Below, one piece after another: positions 20,417 to 30,500 of a stretch of 35,444 bases of DNA. Origin of the DNA: a virus. The notes under the pieces are model-generated. The model did not search any database and had not been told where the DNA came from. It saw only the letters and a program-made list of their open reading frames with translations. The position numbers were made by a program, and so were the translations under genes. Positions within the stretch are counted from its first letter, which is position 1. Each line of letters starts with the position of its first letter. The stretch spans positions 1 to 35,444 of IMG/VR virus record IMGVR_UViG_3300008122_000231; one strand, given 5' to 3'.

Positions 20417-20769
20417 TGGATCTCGGCCCACTCAACGAAATGGTGCGGATTGAGTCCGCCAGCTCCACTACGGATCCACTCACCGAAGCCCTGGTGACGT
20501 CGTGGGGTGAGTTTGTGACCTTGCCTGCCAGCCTCAAAGATGTGCTGCCCACCAACGCGGAAGACGTCGAAAACACCATCCGCGTCGGCCACCAGCCCAC
20601 GCGGGTGCGATTTCGCTACATCCCCGGCATCACGGCGGAAATGCGCGTCATTTTGTTAGAGCGTGGCGGCATTGAAACGCGGATTGTTTCTGGGCCCGCA
20701 ATTCTCGGCCGCAACGAAGGTATCGAGCTCATGGTGGAAAGCTACACCATGCAAGGGAGCCGGGTATGA
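20416..20769 (+). CDS. Head closure / head-tail joining protein
   Basis: 117 residues, ATG 20416. Blocks LNEMVRIESASSTTDPLTEALVTSWGEFVTLPASLKDVLPTNAEDVENTIRVGHQPTRVRFRYIPGITAEMRV fit the Phage_H_T_join (SPP1 gp16-like) family, a small beta-barrel that stoppers the connector after packaging. Tightly coupled to neighbours by ATGA-type overlaps. Confidence 0.88.
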   Translation: MDLGPLNEMVRIESASSTTDPLTEALVTSWGEFVTLPASLKDVLPTNAEDVENTIRVGHQPTRVRFRYIPGITAEMRVILLERGGIETRIVSGPAILGRNEGIELMVESYTMQGSRV

Positions 20770-21269
20770 GCGAAGTCAACGTCAAAGGGTTGCGCGAGCT
20801 GCAAGCCTTTCTCGATCAGCTCCCCGCGAAGATGGAAGCCAACATCATGCGCGGCGCGCTGCGGGCGGGTGCCAAGCCCATCCGCATCGATGCGCAGCGC
20901 AATCTGCAAACCAACGGCAGCGTCGAAACTGGCGAGCTGGTCAAGGGCATCAAGGTCACCACCCGTTCACGCAAAGGCGTAGTTACCGCCACCGTCAAAA
21001 CGGCAGGCAAACACGGCTACATTGCCAACTGGATCGAGCACGGCACCGCCGCGCACTGGATCAAACCAAAGAATGCGCGCTCGCTGTTTTTTGCCGGGCT
21101 GTTTGCTGAAGTCATCGAACACCCTGGCGCACGTGCCAAGCCCTTCATGCGCCCGGCGATGGATAACCGGCAGCAAGACGCCGTGATCGCCGTCGGCAAC
21201 TACATCAAAGCCCGTCTCACCAAGGCCGGCATCGAGGCTGCTGGCGATGTTGAAGTGGGTGCCGCATGA
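20766..21269 (+). CDS. Tail completion protein, HK97 gp10-like
   Basis: 167 residues, ATG 20766 overlapping the previous stop. The pattern VKGLRELQAFLDQLPAKMEANIMRGALRAGAKPIRIDAQRNL...IEHGTAAHWIKPKNARSL...PGARAKPFMRPAMD is the signature of HK97 gp10-type proteins. These sit at the head-tail interface and complete the tail. Confidence 0.92.
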   Translation: MSEVNVKGLRELQAFLDQLPAKMEANIMRGALRAGAKPIRIDAQRNLQTNGSVETGELVKGIKVTTRSRKGVVTATVKTAGKHGYIANWIEHGTAAHWIKPKNARSLFFAGLFAEVIEHPGARAKPFMRPAMDNRQQDAVIAVGNYIKARLTKAGIEAAGDVEVGAA

Positions 21270-21676
21270 GTGGCGTGGTGATCTTGGCGCGCTTGGCCAA
21301 AGAAGACATGGCGCTGATCAAGCTCGTGCCTGTCGCTCGCATCATGGGTGATGAGCTGCCAACCAATACACCGCTGCCCGCGATTAGCTTTTTGCTGGTG
21401 AGCGGTGTCGATCGCAATATTCTCACCGCCCAAAAGCACGGCACCGCGCACCGCACCGACCGCGTGCAGGCCTCAGTCGTGGCCGGCACGCGTGGCGAAG
21501 TTCGCACCATCCTTGCCGCGCTCCGCAAGGCGCTGCGCAACCGCATCGGCCCACTAGCCGGTCGGCAAAACGTCACGATCCACACCGATGGTCAAGGCCC
21601 GGAGTTTTCCCGAGGCGATCCATCCGTGTTTATGCAAACACAGGACTTCCGAGTCGCCTACATCGAAGACCTCTAA
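21266..21676 (+). CDS. Tail terminator / completion protein
   Basis: 136 residues, ATG 21266 overlapping the previous stop. It has VPVARIMGDELPTNTPLPAISFLLVSGVDRN...DRVQASVVAGTRGEVRTILAALRKAL. This is the layout of gp11/DUF3168-like proteins ('R..LP....P.I.......D......RVQV...A......') that cap the tail tube. It is followed by a terminator before the tail-tube gene. Confidence 0.82.
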   Translation: MSGVVILARLAKEDMALIKLVPVARIMGDELPTNTPLPAISFLLVSGVDRNILTAQKHGTAHRTDRVQASVVAGTRGEVRTILAALRKALRNRIGPLAGRQNVTIHTDGQGPEFSRGDPSVFMQTQDFRVAYIEDL

Positions 21677-21710
21677 CCAGTTTTGCCGGCGTGTAAAAAG
21701 CGTCGCAAAT

Positions 21711-21750
21711 AGCCCGCCCGCTGAGCTAACGCCTGCGGGCTTTTTATTTT
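21711..21750 (+). terminator. Intrinsic terminator before the tail-tube gene
   Basis: AGCCCGC (21711-21717) pairs with GCGGGCT (21735-21741), followed by tttttattttt. It separates the connector genes from the tail-tube gene and may lower read-through or stabilise the upstream message. Confidence 0.65.
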
Positions 21751-21768
21751 TAAACGAAAGGAAAGCAC

Positions 21769-22221
21769 ATGGCATCTAGAACATCAGCGGGCTCAACCAT
21801 CCGCGTGAGCGCCGCACAACCAGGCACTTTTAACGTTGCGGGTTACGCTGCACTTGGCTGGACCGCAGTGGGCGAGATCACCGACCTTGGCGAGTTTGGC
21901 CGCGAGTACAACCTCGTCACGCACAACCCGATCGGCACCCGCGCCACCGTCAAAAAGAAAGGCAGCTACAACGAGGGCCAGATCAATTTGATGATGGCAC
22001 TCGACGAAGCCGACGCTGGCCAGCTCTTGCTTGAATCCGCTGCGGTGTCGGACAACGACTACAGCTTTGAAATCACGCTGCAGTCTGGCCGCAAGTATTA
22101 CTTCCAAGCGCAAGTGATGAAGTTCAAGCCAAACGTCGGCTCGGTGGACAACATCACCCAAGCCAGCGTCATGCTCGAACTCACCAGCAACAGCGCTGGC
22201 GTCGGCATCGTTCGCACCTAA
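21769..22221 (+). CDS. Major tail tube protein
   Basis: 150 residues, ATG 21769, with AAAGGAAA upstream. The sequence SAGSTIRVSAAQPGTFNVAGYAALGWTAVGEITDLGEFGREYNLVTHNPIGTRATVKKKGSYNEGQINLMMALDEADAGQLLLESA...SFEITLQSGRKYYFQAQVMKFKPNVGSVDNITQASVMLELTS is typical of gpV/TIGR-type siphovirus tube proteins. It polymerises around the tape measure to form the tail. Confidence 0.9.
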   Translation: MASRTSAGSTIRVSAAQPGTFNVAGYAALGWTAVGEITDLGEFGREYNLVTHNPIGTRATVKKKGSYNEGQINLMMALDEADAGQLLLESAAVSDNDYSFEITLQSGRKYYFQAQVMKFKPNVGSVDNITQASVMLELTSNSAGVGIVRT

Positions 22222-22256
22222 TCCACGGCATTCACCTCTAACGAAAGGAAACAACC

Positions 22257-22766
22257 ATGCCACGTGTTCTCAGCGCATCCTTGCGCGTCTTGGCGGATAT
22301 CGCCTACTCAGACAATCTGGATCTGCAAAGCCAGCAGGCCCCGATCAACTACAACGGCCAAATGGTCTTGGGCACCGGCTCCGGTGCCAACCAAGGCCAG
22401 CTCGTGTTTTCGGACACACGCACCTTGGCAGCAAGCGCCAGCGAAGATCTCGACCTCAACGGCGCAACACTGGTCGATGCGTTTGGGGCGGCGTTGAACT
22501 TCACCAAAATCCGCGGCCTCATCGTTCGCGCGGATCCGTTGAATACCAACAACGTGATTGTTGGTGCTGCGGCGACAAACGCCGTCTTCACCATGTTTGG
22601 CGCGGCCACCCACACCGTCACTGTTCGCCCCGGTGGCGTCTTCGCGTTGTTTGCACCAGACAACACCGCCTACGCGGCCGTTGCTACCACAGCGGATTTG
22701 CTGCGTATCGCCAACAGCGGTGCCGGTTCCACAGTCACCTACGACATCATCATCATCGGTTCATAA
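22257..22766 (+). CDS. Hypothetical virion protein next to the tail tube
   Basis: 169 residues, ATG 22257, with AAAGGAA upstream. It is beta-rich: LRVLADIAYSDNLDLQSQQAPINYNGQMVLGTGSGANQGQLVFSDTRTLAASASEDLDLNGATLVDAFGAALNFTKIRGLIVRAD. Proteins with this pattern are common in phage structural modules and remain uncharacterised. Its own ribosome site and the flanking terminator suggest a structural protein made in quantity. Confidence 0.75.
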   Translation: MPRVLSASLRVLADIAYSDNLDLQSQQAPINYNGQMVLGTGSGANQGQLVFSDTRTLAASASEDLDLNGATLVDAFGAALNFTKIRGLIVRADPLNTNNVIVGAAATNAVFTMFGAATHTVTVRPGGVFALFAPDNTAYAAVATTADLLRIANSGAGSTVTYDIIIIGS

Positions 22767-22807
22767 CGCAAACGCAACCCATGCCGCTTTGCGGCTCATG
22801 TAGCCCG

Positions 22808-22837
22808 GCCCCCGGCTTGATCACCGGGGGCTTTTTT
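22808..22837 (+). terminator. Intrinsic terminator before the tail chaperones
   Basis: GCCCCCGG (22808-22815) and CCGGGGGC (22824-22831) pair around an 8-base loop, followed by six Ts (22832-22837). It separates highly expressed virion genes from the chaperone and tape-measure genes. Confidence 0.85.
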
Positions 22838-22863
22838 ATTCACCACACGAAGGAAACAACATC

Positions 22864-23277
22864 ATGAAAGACATTCGCAAATTCGCCGTTGAAGACACTG
22901 CCACCATCGAGCTGCTCGATTCCGCCAATGACCCCATGTGCGCGGATGACGAAGGCAAGTTGCGCTGCAAGATTGAAGTGTATGGCCCCGGTACCCGGCA
23001 ATACGCCAAAGCGCAGGCAGGTGAGAACAACCGAATGCTCAACAGGCTCAAAGCCAAAGGCAAAGCCAAACAAACGCCTGAAGAAATCGCCGAGGAACGC
23101 GCCGAATTCCTCAAGGATGTCACCAAGAGTTTCACCAACATTGAATACGACGGCCTCGAAGGGCCAGAGCTATTCAAAGCGGTGTATCTCGACCGCACCA
23201 TCGGCTTCATTGCCGACCAGGTGAAAGAACACCTCGGTGACTGGGCAAATTTTACGAAGAGCTCTACACCGAACTAG
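22864..23277 (+). CDS. Tail assembly chaperone G
   Basis: 137 residues, ATG 22864. It has an N-terminal beta part (VEDTATIELLDSANDPMCADDEGKLRCKIEVYGPGTRQYAKAQA), a Lys-rich centre, and EFLKDVTKSFTNIEYDGLEGPELFKAVYLDRTIGFIADQVKEHLGDWANF. It precedes the tape measure, as lambda G does. Near its 3' end is a slippery heptamer that lets a fraction of ribosomes make the longer GT product. Confidence 0.85.
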   Translation: MKDIRKFAVEDTATIELLDSANDPMCADDEGKLRCKIEVYGPGTRQYAKAQAGENNRMLNRLKAKGKAKQTPEEIAEERAEFLKDVTKSFTNIEYDGLEGPELFKAVYLDRTIGFIADQVKEHLGDWANFTKSSTPN

Positions 23278-23747
23278 CCCTGTATGTGCGGGTGCTGGCG
23301 TGGCTACAAACCGCGCCGGCGCCGCCAACGGAAGAGCATAAAACGCTCAGCCAAAAGAAATCTAGCGAGCCAGCGCGCGTATCGCGGCTGCAGGAGATCC
23401 TCGACGACGGTGGCGAGCCTGACTTGCCAGAGGTATCAGGCGGTCTGTACCTGGTCAGCTACCTCATGGAGGCCGGGCCAGCCAGCGCCGCCGGCATGGG
23501 CCCCGTGCCACTGATGTGGGTCGACATGATCGCTTGGCAACAGTTGGCCGGCATCACGCTCGCGCCGTGGGAAGCCAAGATGCTCCGCCGCTTATCTGGT
23601 GACTATTTAGACCAAGCCAGAAAAGCAGAAAAACCCGATTGTCCGTCACCCGCATTTGTGCCCTTGACGGAAGAAAAACGCGATGCCGTTTCAAACCGCA
23701 TCGAATTCGCGCTCGATACACTCATTGATACAAGGCCAAAGCGATGA
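22864..23747 (+). CDS. Tail assembly chaperone GT, -1 frameshift fusion product
   Basis: 130 residues of the G frame, then 164 from the -1 frame, giving about 294 residues. The T part begins YEELYTELALYVRVLAWLQTAP and contains a DUF1799-like GPVPLMWVDMIAWQQLAGITLAPWEAKMLRRLSGDYL. The T frame has no good start of its own before the fusion (the first candidate is GTG 23286, without a ribosome site). Its end overlaps the tape-measure start (ATGA at 23744). G and GT act together to load the tape measure and recruit tube subunits, as in lambda. Confidence 0.85.
23247..23253 (+). other. -1 programmed frameshift site, A AAT TTT
   Basis: AAATTTT in the G frame reads gcA AAT TTT acg, a proper X-XXY-YYZ heptamer. 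After a -1 slip the next codons (TAC GAA GAG CTC...) continue into the downstream frame without a stop up to 23747. Confidence 0.85.
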
Positions 23748-26700
23748 AAGTCGGCACACTCGAAATCGAAATGCTCGCGAACATGGCTCGCCTGCAAAAA
23801 GATATGAACGATGCCAAGCGCATCGTTGGTGATGCCGCGCAGTCGATCGAGCGTTATGCCGCGTTGGCCAAAGCCGCGCTCGCCGGCATCAGCGTGGCGG
23901 GCCTCGTTTCGCTGGCCAAGAGCGCCATTGATGCAATGGATGCGATTCGGGACCTCAGCCTAGCCACGAATATCAGCGTGGAGGATCTTGCCGGGCTAGG
24001 GGTTGCCGCAAAGCAGTCGGGAGGTGATCTCAACTCCATCGCGGCAGCGATGAACAAACTCTCGGTGAACATTGGCAAAGATGGCGAGCGATTTAAGGCG
24101 CTAGGCATCACCGCAAAAGAACCGATCGAGGCATTTAAACAGCTAAGCGACGTTTTTGTAAACCTGAAAGATCCACAGCAGCGGGCCGCTGTCATGGCCG
24201 AAGCCCTCGGCAAGTCGTGGATGGGTGCCGCGCCGCTACTAGCGGAAGGCGGTGCCAAGATAGGTGAGCTCGTCGAAGTTGGCACACGTCTATCAGGCGT
24301 GACAAAACAGATGACTGACGAAGCCGATGCGTTCAACGACAAACTGGTGCTGCTTGGCGGCACTGGCGGGTTCGCGACGCGCATGATCGGCCCATTGCTG
24401 CCATTGCTGAACGCCCTGGCGGACGAAATGCTGAAGGCGCAGGATAAATCCACGTCTCTGGGTCAGTCCTTCAGTCCGCTTTTGGAAATCGGAAAGGCAC
24501 TCACAGTCCTCTTCGGCAATGTTGCGTTTGTGTTCCGAGGAGTCGGCACCGAGATCGGCGGCATGGCCGCTCAGATCGCTGCGTTCGCCAGCGGCGACAT
24601 CAAAGGTGGCCTTGCGATTGGGCGGGCGATGAAGGAAGACGCCGAGAAAGCGCGTGCTGAGTTTGATGCTTGGGAAAAAAGCATCATGAGCATTGGCACT
24701 GCATCGACGGCCGCCATTGCGCCTGTCAAGGGTCTCAGCCAGGAGCAGCAGCGCGCGTCGCAAGCCGCCGCCGCCGCCGCGGCGACATTCCTTGGTGCCC
24801 AGAAAGCGGGAACCGATGAAATCACCAAGCTGCTCGCCAAAATCAACGGTAAAGAAAGCGGCCTTGACCCGTCGTTCTACGATGACCTGCAAAAACTATT
24901 CGGCGCATATAAAGGCGGCAAGCTGACGCTTGAGCAATACCGTGATGTGGTTGAAAAACTGACGAACCAGCAACCGTTCGTCAAAGCCGGCCTCGAAGCA
25001 GAGGCAAAAGCGCTGGAACACTTAAACAAGCTCCGAGCTGAAGCACAGCAGCAAGAGGTCGATGCTATCGACGCGCGCAATTCAATGATCGATGGCATGA
25101 CGGACGGCAACGCGATGTTGCAAGCCGAAATTGCCGAAATGCTTGGAGCAAAAAACGCGCAGCGAGAGCTGACCCTTGCGCGCGAAGAGGCCTTGGCCAT
25201 TCGCCTGGCATTGACCGACGAAGACGAAGCGAGCGTCATTGCGCTGTATGCACAAAAGCGAGCATTGCTGGAACAGAAAGATGCTATTCAGCAGTCGCGT
25301 TCTGCTTTCAGCAGTTGGTACGACATAATCGACGGCGGCTTCAAGGCGGCATTGCAGGGCGCAAAATCCTTCGGTGATTACCTGAAGAATGGCCTCAAGA
25401 ATGCGCTCTATCAGCTAGTCGCGCGGCCGTTCATTATTCAGCTCACCGCTTCCCTCACCGGCGCGTCGAGTCAAGTGATCGCAAGCGCTTTGGGAGGCTC
25501 AGGGGGCGCTGCAGGCGGCCTCGGCTCACTCTTCTCCGGTGGCGGGGCGCTTGGCAGCCTAGGTGCGCTCGGTAGCGCATTCGGTAACGGCGCCACCTTT
25601 GGGTCGTCTGTGGGCCTCGGCGGCACGTTCGCCAATCTCGGCGCCGGTGGCGGCTCGTTGGGCTTTCAAGCCGGTAGCGTAATGGGTGCGGCTGGCCCTT
25701 ATGTTGCCGCAGCGCTCGCCGCCTACCAGCTTTATCAGACCTTCCGCGACAAAGGCGAGAACCCCAAGTACCGGCTCGGCTTTGGTTCGGCCGCGCAGGG
25801 TTACGCGAGCGATTCCATCTTCGGCATGCAGGGCTTCCAATACGCCCAGGGTAATGACGCCAGCAATCAAGGCTTCCGCAATTTTCAAACCAGCCTAGGC
25901 GGGCTGGATACACAAATCGGCGGGCTACTCACACCGGCACAGATCGCCGCTGCGGCTGGCCGTCTAAACGGCATGACAGGCCGCGAGTTTTCATTCCCGA
26001 AGGGTGACCCCACTGCCTCGGAGCAACTCTCTAAAGAATTTCTGACCATTAAATATTCTGAGGTATTCAAAGACCTCAACAGCGGCATCGCTGACCAGAT
26101 CAAGAATTTTACTGGTACATCTGAGCAACTCATCAAGTTCATTGGTGAGCAGGTCTCGGCCTATACGGCATTGAATGCCGCAATCGATAGCATCACCGCG
26201 CAAATTGATGGCCTCAGTGGTGACGCGATGGCGCAGTTCACCAAGCAGCTCACCAGCCTCGCTGATTCGGTCGACCAGGCCAAGGCTGCCTGGCAATCCG
26301 CGCTGGCCGCGAATGACCCTGCCGAGCAAGTCAAGGCACAGTCGACCTTGCTGGCCTCAATTCAAAACCGCTACAACGTTGAGAGCGAGCTGGTTGCCGA
26401 TCTCACGGCGCAGCTTGATAGCCTGAACCAGGGCCGCTACGACTTCGGTCAGCAGATGATGGGCCGCATCGCCAGTGTTGGCGGCAGCCTCACGGGCGTT
26501 GAAGGGGTCGCTGGTCGCGGCAAGATTGGTCGCGAGTTCAACACCCAAGAGCGTGCGCAGTTGGGCCGCATCACGGCGCTGCAAGGCCAGATCACGGGTG
26601 CCACAGACCCCTCGCAGCGTCTTGGCTACATCAACCAAGCCTTGTCGGTTGTCGATCAATACGTCTCGACCGGGCAGGCCAACATTCGCGCGCGGTTTGA

Positions 26701-27535
26701 TGCCCTGGCAGAAGGGCAGCAGGACTTTGTGCGTATACAGCAAGAGGCCATTGCCAAGCGCGTAGAGGGCTTGCAATACGAGCTGAACCTGGTCACGCAG
26801 ATGGAAAGTGTGGCAGAGTCCGCTGACAACGCTATCAAGACGCTGACGTTCAGCGCGAACAATCCGGCTTCGGCCTTCTCGCGGTTTGCGCAGCAAGGTG
26901 AATACATCAGCGGCTTGCAGTCAGTCTTCCGCAATTCCACAGGCGACCTTCGCGCCAGCACGGCAAACAACCTCATCAGCGCCATTCAAGATCGGCTGGG
27001 CAGCGCAGGCCAGCTTTACGACCGCCCAAGTGACGAGTATCTGAAAGCCTACAACGAAGCGATGGCTGCACTCAATGAAGTGCAATCGGCCGCGCAAAGT
27101 GATGCGCAGAAGGCGCTCTTTTATCAGGCCAGCATCGAATCGCTAACCCAAGAAAGCAACGGCCTCACGCAAAACTTGGTCGATTACACCGCGATGATGA
27201 ACACGGCGCTCGACCAGTTCAACTCGCAGGCGCTCGGCTTTTACACAACGCTTGGTCAGCAGGGTGATGCGGCCTATGCGTTGATGCAGACCACCACCAC
27301 CGCGCAGCTCACAGAAGTGCAGCGCACACGTATGACCAACGAAGAAATGCGTGACTTGCTTATCGAAATCCGCGACGGCTTGAGAGCCAATTCCACAGCA
27401 GCGGATGGCAGCACCACCAGCGGCGGGACCGTCACGGTAAATGTTGGCCTTGATGGGCAGGCGTTCGGCAATGCGGTAGTGACGGCGGTGGGTGACAACC
27501 GCCGCGTAATCGACGTGATCCTGAGTCAAACCTAA
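23744..27535 (+). CDS. Tape measure protein
   Basis: 1263 residues, ATG 23744 overlapping the chaperone stop. It starts with a lambda-GpH-like region (VGTLEIEMLANMARLQKDMNDAKRIVGDAAQSIERYAALAKAALAGISVAGLVSLAKSAIDAMDAIRDLS). Long alpha-helical stretches follow, then a Gly/Ala-rich hydrophobic region around residues 580-670, then more coiled coil. It sets tail length: with the rule of about 0.15 nm per residue the tail should be roughly 190 nm. Part may insert into the host membrane at DNA ejection. It is followed by the tip gene in a TAATG overlap. Confidence 0.95.
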   Translation: MKVGTLEIEMLANMARLQKDMNDAKRIVGDAAQSIERYAALAKAALAGISVAGLVSLAKSAIDAMDAIRDLSLATNISVEDLAGLGVAAKQSGGDLNSIAAAMNKLSVNIGKDGERFKALGITAKEPIEAFKQLSDVFVNLKDPQQRAAVMAEALGKSWMGAAPLLAEGGAKIGELVEVGTRLSGVTKQMTDEADAFNDKLVLLGGTGGFATRMIGPLLPLLNALADEMLKAQDKSTSLGQSFSPLLEIGKALTVLFGNVAFVFRGVGTEIGGMAAQIAAFASGDIKGGLAIGRAMKEDAEKARAEFDAWEKSIMSIGTASTAAIAPVKGLSQEQQRASQAAAAAAATFLGAQKAGTDEITKLLAKINGKESGLDPSFYDDLQKLFGAYKGGKLTLEQYRDVVEKLTNQQPFVKAGLEAEAKALEHLNKLRAEAQQQEVDAIDARNSMIDGMTDGNAMLQAEIAEMLGAKNAQRELTLAREEALAIRLALTDEDEASVIALYAQKRALLEQKDAIQQSRSAFSSWYDIIDGGFKAALQGAKSFGDYLKNGLKNALYQLVARPFIIQLTASLTGASSQVIASALGGSGGAAGGLGSLFSGGGALGSLGALGSAFGNGATFGSSVGLGGTFANLGAGGGSLGFQAGSVMGAAGPYVAAALAAYQLYQTFRDKGENPKYRLGFGSAAQGYASDSIFGMQGFQYAQGNDASNQGFRNFQTSLGGLDTQIGGLLTPAQIAAAAGRLNGMTGREFSFPKGDPTASEQLSKEFLTIKYSEVFKDLNSGIADQIKNFTGTSEQLIKFIGEQVSAYTALNAAIDSITAQIDGLSGDAMAQFTKQLTSLADSVDQAKAAWQSALAANDPAEQVKAQSTLLASIQNRYNVESELVADLTAQLDSLNQGRYDFGQQMMGRIASVGGSLTGVEGVAGRGKIGREFNTQERAQLGRITALQGQITGATDPSQRLGYINQALSVVDQYVSTGQANIRARFDALAEGQQDFVRIQQEAIAKRVEGLQYELNLVTQMESVAESADNAIKTLTFSANNPASAFSRFAQQGEYISGLQSVFRNSTGDLRASTANNLISAIQDRLGSAGQLYDRPSDEYLKAYNEAMAALNEVQSAAQSDAQKALFYQASIESLTQESNGLTQNLVDYTAMMNTALDQFNSQALGFYTTLGQQGDAAYALMQTTTTAQLTEVQRTRMTNEEMRDLLIEIRDGLRANSTAADGSTTSGGTVTVNVGLDGQAFGNAVVTAVGDNRRVIDVILSQT

Positions 27536-30500
27536 TGGCCACAATCGTCCAAGACCCCATCACCGGCAGCCAAGACAATAGGCGGGTAAACGCTTTCCTG
27601 CGCGGCCCCATCGTCGCGGGGCAGGCCGGTCCGCGCTTTGCCCTGGCCGCAGAGGCAGAGGTGCGCAATGGCGTGCTGCACCAAGCCATCCTCGGCACAT
27701 TGCCAAGCCCGCGCGATGCGGTGACCAACAACTTTGGCGTGCAGTCGGCTGGCGGGTTTGATGCCACCATCTACGCGGCTGATCTCTTGCCCGGCACAGT
27801 CAGCGCAGACGGCCACTGGGATGGCTACTCGCTGGTGAGCCTTTATGGTGAATCGCCGACGTCGTTTACGCGCAATCTGCCGATACCTGTACCGGATTGG
27901 GAAAACGTCTATCGCTGGACGCTTGTGGACGAATTCGCGCCCGCCTATGGCTGCCGGCGTGTGCGCAATCTGCTGTCTGATACTGAAGTGCTGGCCACGC
28001 AATCCGTCACCGTCGCCGCCGGCACACATTTGCTCGTGCTCGGCAAGTGCAGCGGCTCGGTCACGCTTTCGGGCGTCGGCAGCGGCACGCTCGCCGGCAG
28101 CACCAGCAACCGCAAGCAGTTGCAGTTCACCGCCACCGCTGGCACGTTGACTCTCACTGTCACTGGCTCAGTGCTGCAGGCGATGGTGGTCGCTATGCAG
28201 GGCGCAACGAATTTGGTGGCACCTGAGTACGTGCCGAATGTCTCTACCTCCGTTTGGCCGCATGCGGGCTTTGGTGTGCGCGGTGTGGTGTGGTTCACGA
28301 CCACCAACGGCAACAGCGTTGATGGATCGGGCAATATCACCGATGCGGCCGGCACGCCGCTGTCTACTGTGCGGCCGTACTACCACACGCCGCCAGAAAC
28401 CAATCTACTTGATGTCGATATTGGCTCATGGAACATCGTCAACACGCCGGTGCCTACCGCCGCGACGGGGCCGGATGGTCTCGCCAGCGCGTGGACCTTG
28501 ACCGATAACGACCCCGCAGCGTTTGAGTATTCGTTTCGCGCTGTCACCGTGGCCAACGACAGCGTCACGCGCTCGTCGCTGTTCCTGGTCAAGCAAGATG
28601 CCGTCAGCTCCCGCTTTGCCGGTGCGTCATTGTTCTATACCGGCGGCACTACCAAGGGTCATCGCATCCACATCAATACCGTCACCGGCGCCATCACGGT
28701 TGATGGCACATTTCAAGCCGGATCGCACAGTGTGGACACCACCACTCTGCCCGGCTGGTTCATCATCCGCATGAGCCTCACCAACAACGGCACCGGCAAT
28801 ACCACGATGACGGTGGAGTGTTACCCAGCCTACTCGACAGTCGCTGGCACAGCAAACGTTGCCGCGCAGGGCTCAACCACCTTCGCATGGCCAATGGCCG
28901 TGGTGGGGGCGCGCGCCGATGTATACAACCCGCCAAGCGCTGGCTCACGAGCGACGTCGCTTCTCGCAATGCCAACGGCAATGATTAACGATGCGGAGGG
29001 ATTCGCTTACGCCGAGTATGAAGCGGCAGACTGGGCGACGGCGTTCTCAAGAAACTCATTTGGCCGCATTATTGGTATGGGTGCGCCAGCGCCATTGGCG
29101 TTGACCGCCGGGCAACTTGCGGTCGCCTTTGACGGACTGGGCGTCGCCAATACGCCCTTTGTCGCTCCATCAGGCAAGGTGCGTGCGTTAGCGGCATGGT
29201 CTGGCGACAGGATGATTGCCTATGGCAACGGCTCTGCAGGAGTAGAAGCAAGCTATGACGGGAGCTGGGGTGGTGCGGCCGTTTATATTGGCGCGCAAAA
29301 CATTGGCGCTGGTGAGCCGTTCCCTGCCGGATCCATCGGCCCCATCAAGTGGGGCAAAAAGCGCCCACCCACCAGCTACCTCACCAGCTGCAATGCCAGC
29401 CGCGACCTTTTCTCGCGCGGCGATTTCGACTTCATCCGCGATAACAGCAAAGGCACCACTTGGGAGCTGGAGCTGCTCAGCCAGATCGAGCGGCGCAGCA
29501 ATGGTGCCGTGATCGGCACGCTTGAAGTCACCGACGTGCGCCGCGCCGTGGCCAAGCGCATCAGCGTCACCAAAAACCAGCTCTCGATCAGCTTTGCCGA
29601 TATTGATACCGACGCGCTCGATCGCGTGTACCCAGCCAACAAATACAGCAAAGAAGAATTCACGAATATCTACGAGGCGCACATCGGCAAGGTAGTGCCG
29701 GATTGTTCGCCGGGCACACAGCTCAAAGTGCCGATGGCGTTTATCAATACCAACGGCACCACCACATGGACCTTCGCCATTTGTGAGCGCCGCACCGGCC
29801 CCACGTACACCGTCAATACCGTGTACCGCGATGGCCGCATTGTCACGGCATCTGAATACACCGTGAGCACGGCCACCGCCACCAGCGGCCTCGTGGTGGT
29901 CACAGTGGTGTTTGCCCGTGAGCAACGCGACACCAGCGGACGGCAGTATGAGTTCACTGCCGACATCACCGTATCAGGCAACCGTGAGCCATCACGCGAG
30001 ATTGATCGGCTACTGCAGCGGGTGGGCATCACCACCGATGCCACCAGCGTCACCGCCGCCATCACTGAGGATGCCGCACGCGGCTTCTACATTGATGCCG
30101 CGTACACCAGCGAGGTGCAGCTCAAAGTCATCATCGAATACTTGCTGCAGGTGGCGCGGTGCGACCTCACCAAAACCGGCACCGGCGCTTGGGCGCTGAT
30201 GCAAGACAAGGTGCGCTCATCCATCGCCACGCTGCGTGAGCGTGATGGCTTGATCGATATTGAGTCTGTCGAAGAGCCGATGCCGCCGCGCGCCTACGAA
30301 CTGAAATATCGGCCGCGCGCACCGGGCAGCAACGATTGGCAATTCACCGCCACCCGCAGCGGTACCGGTAGTGCCGAAACGCTGCGGATCCAGAACCCGT
30401 ACATCTACGATGGCAACGTGGCCGACCGGCTGGTCGATTACATCAGCAAGCGTGAAAACGGCCGGCGCGATGCCAAGCTGAAAGTCTACGGCGCGATGTT

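Noticed and set aside
29188-29925. Minus-strand open frame of 245 codons inside the tail-tip gene
   Set aside because: Antisense shadow of a well-supported structural gene.
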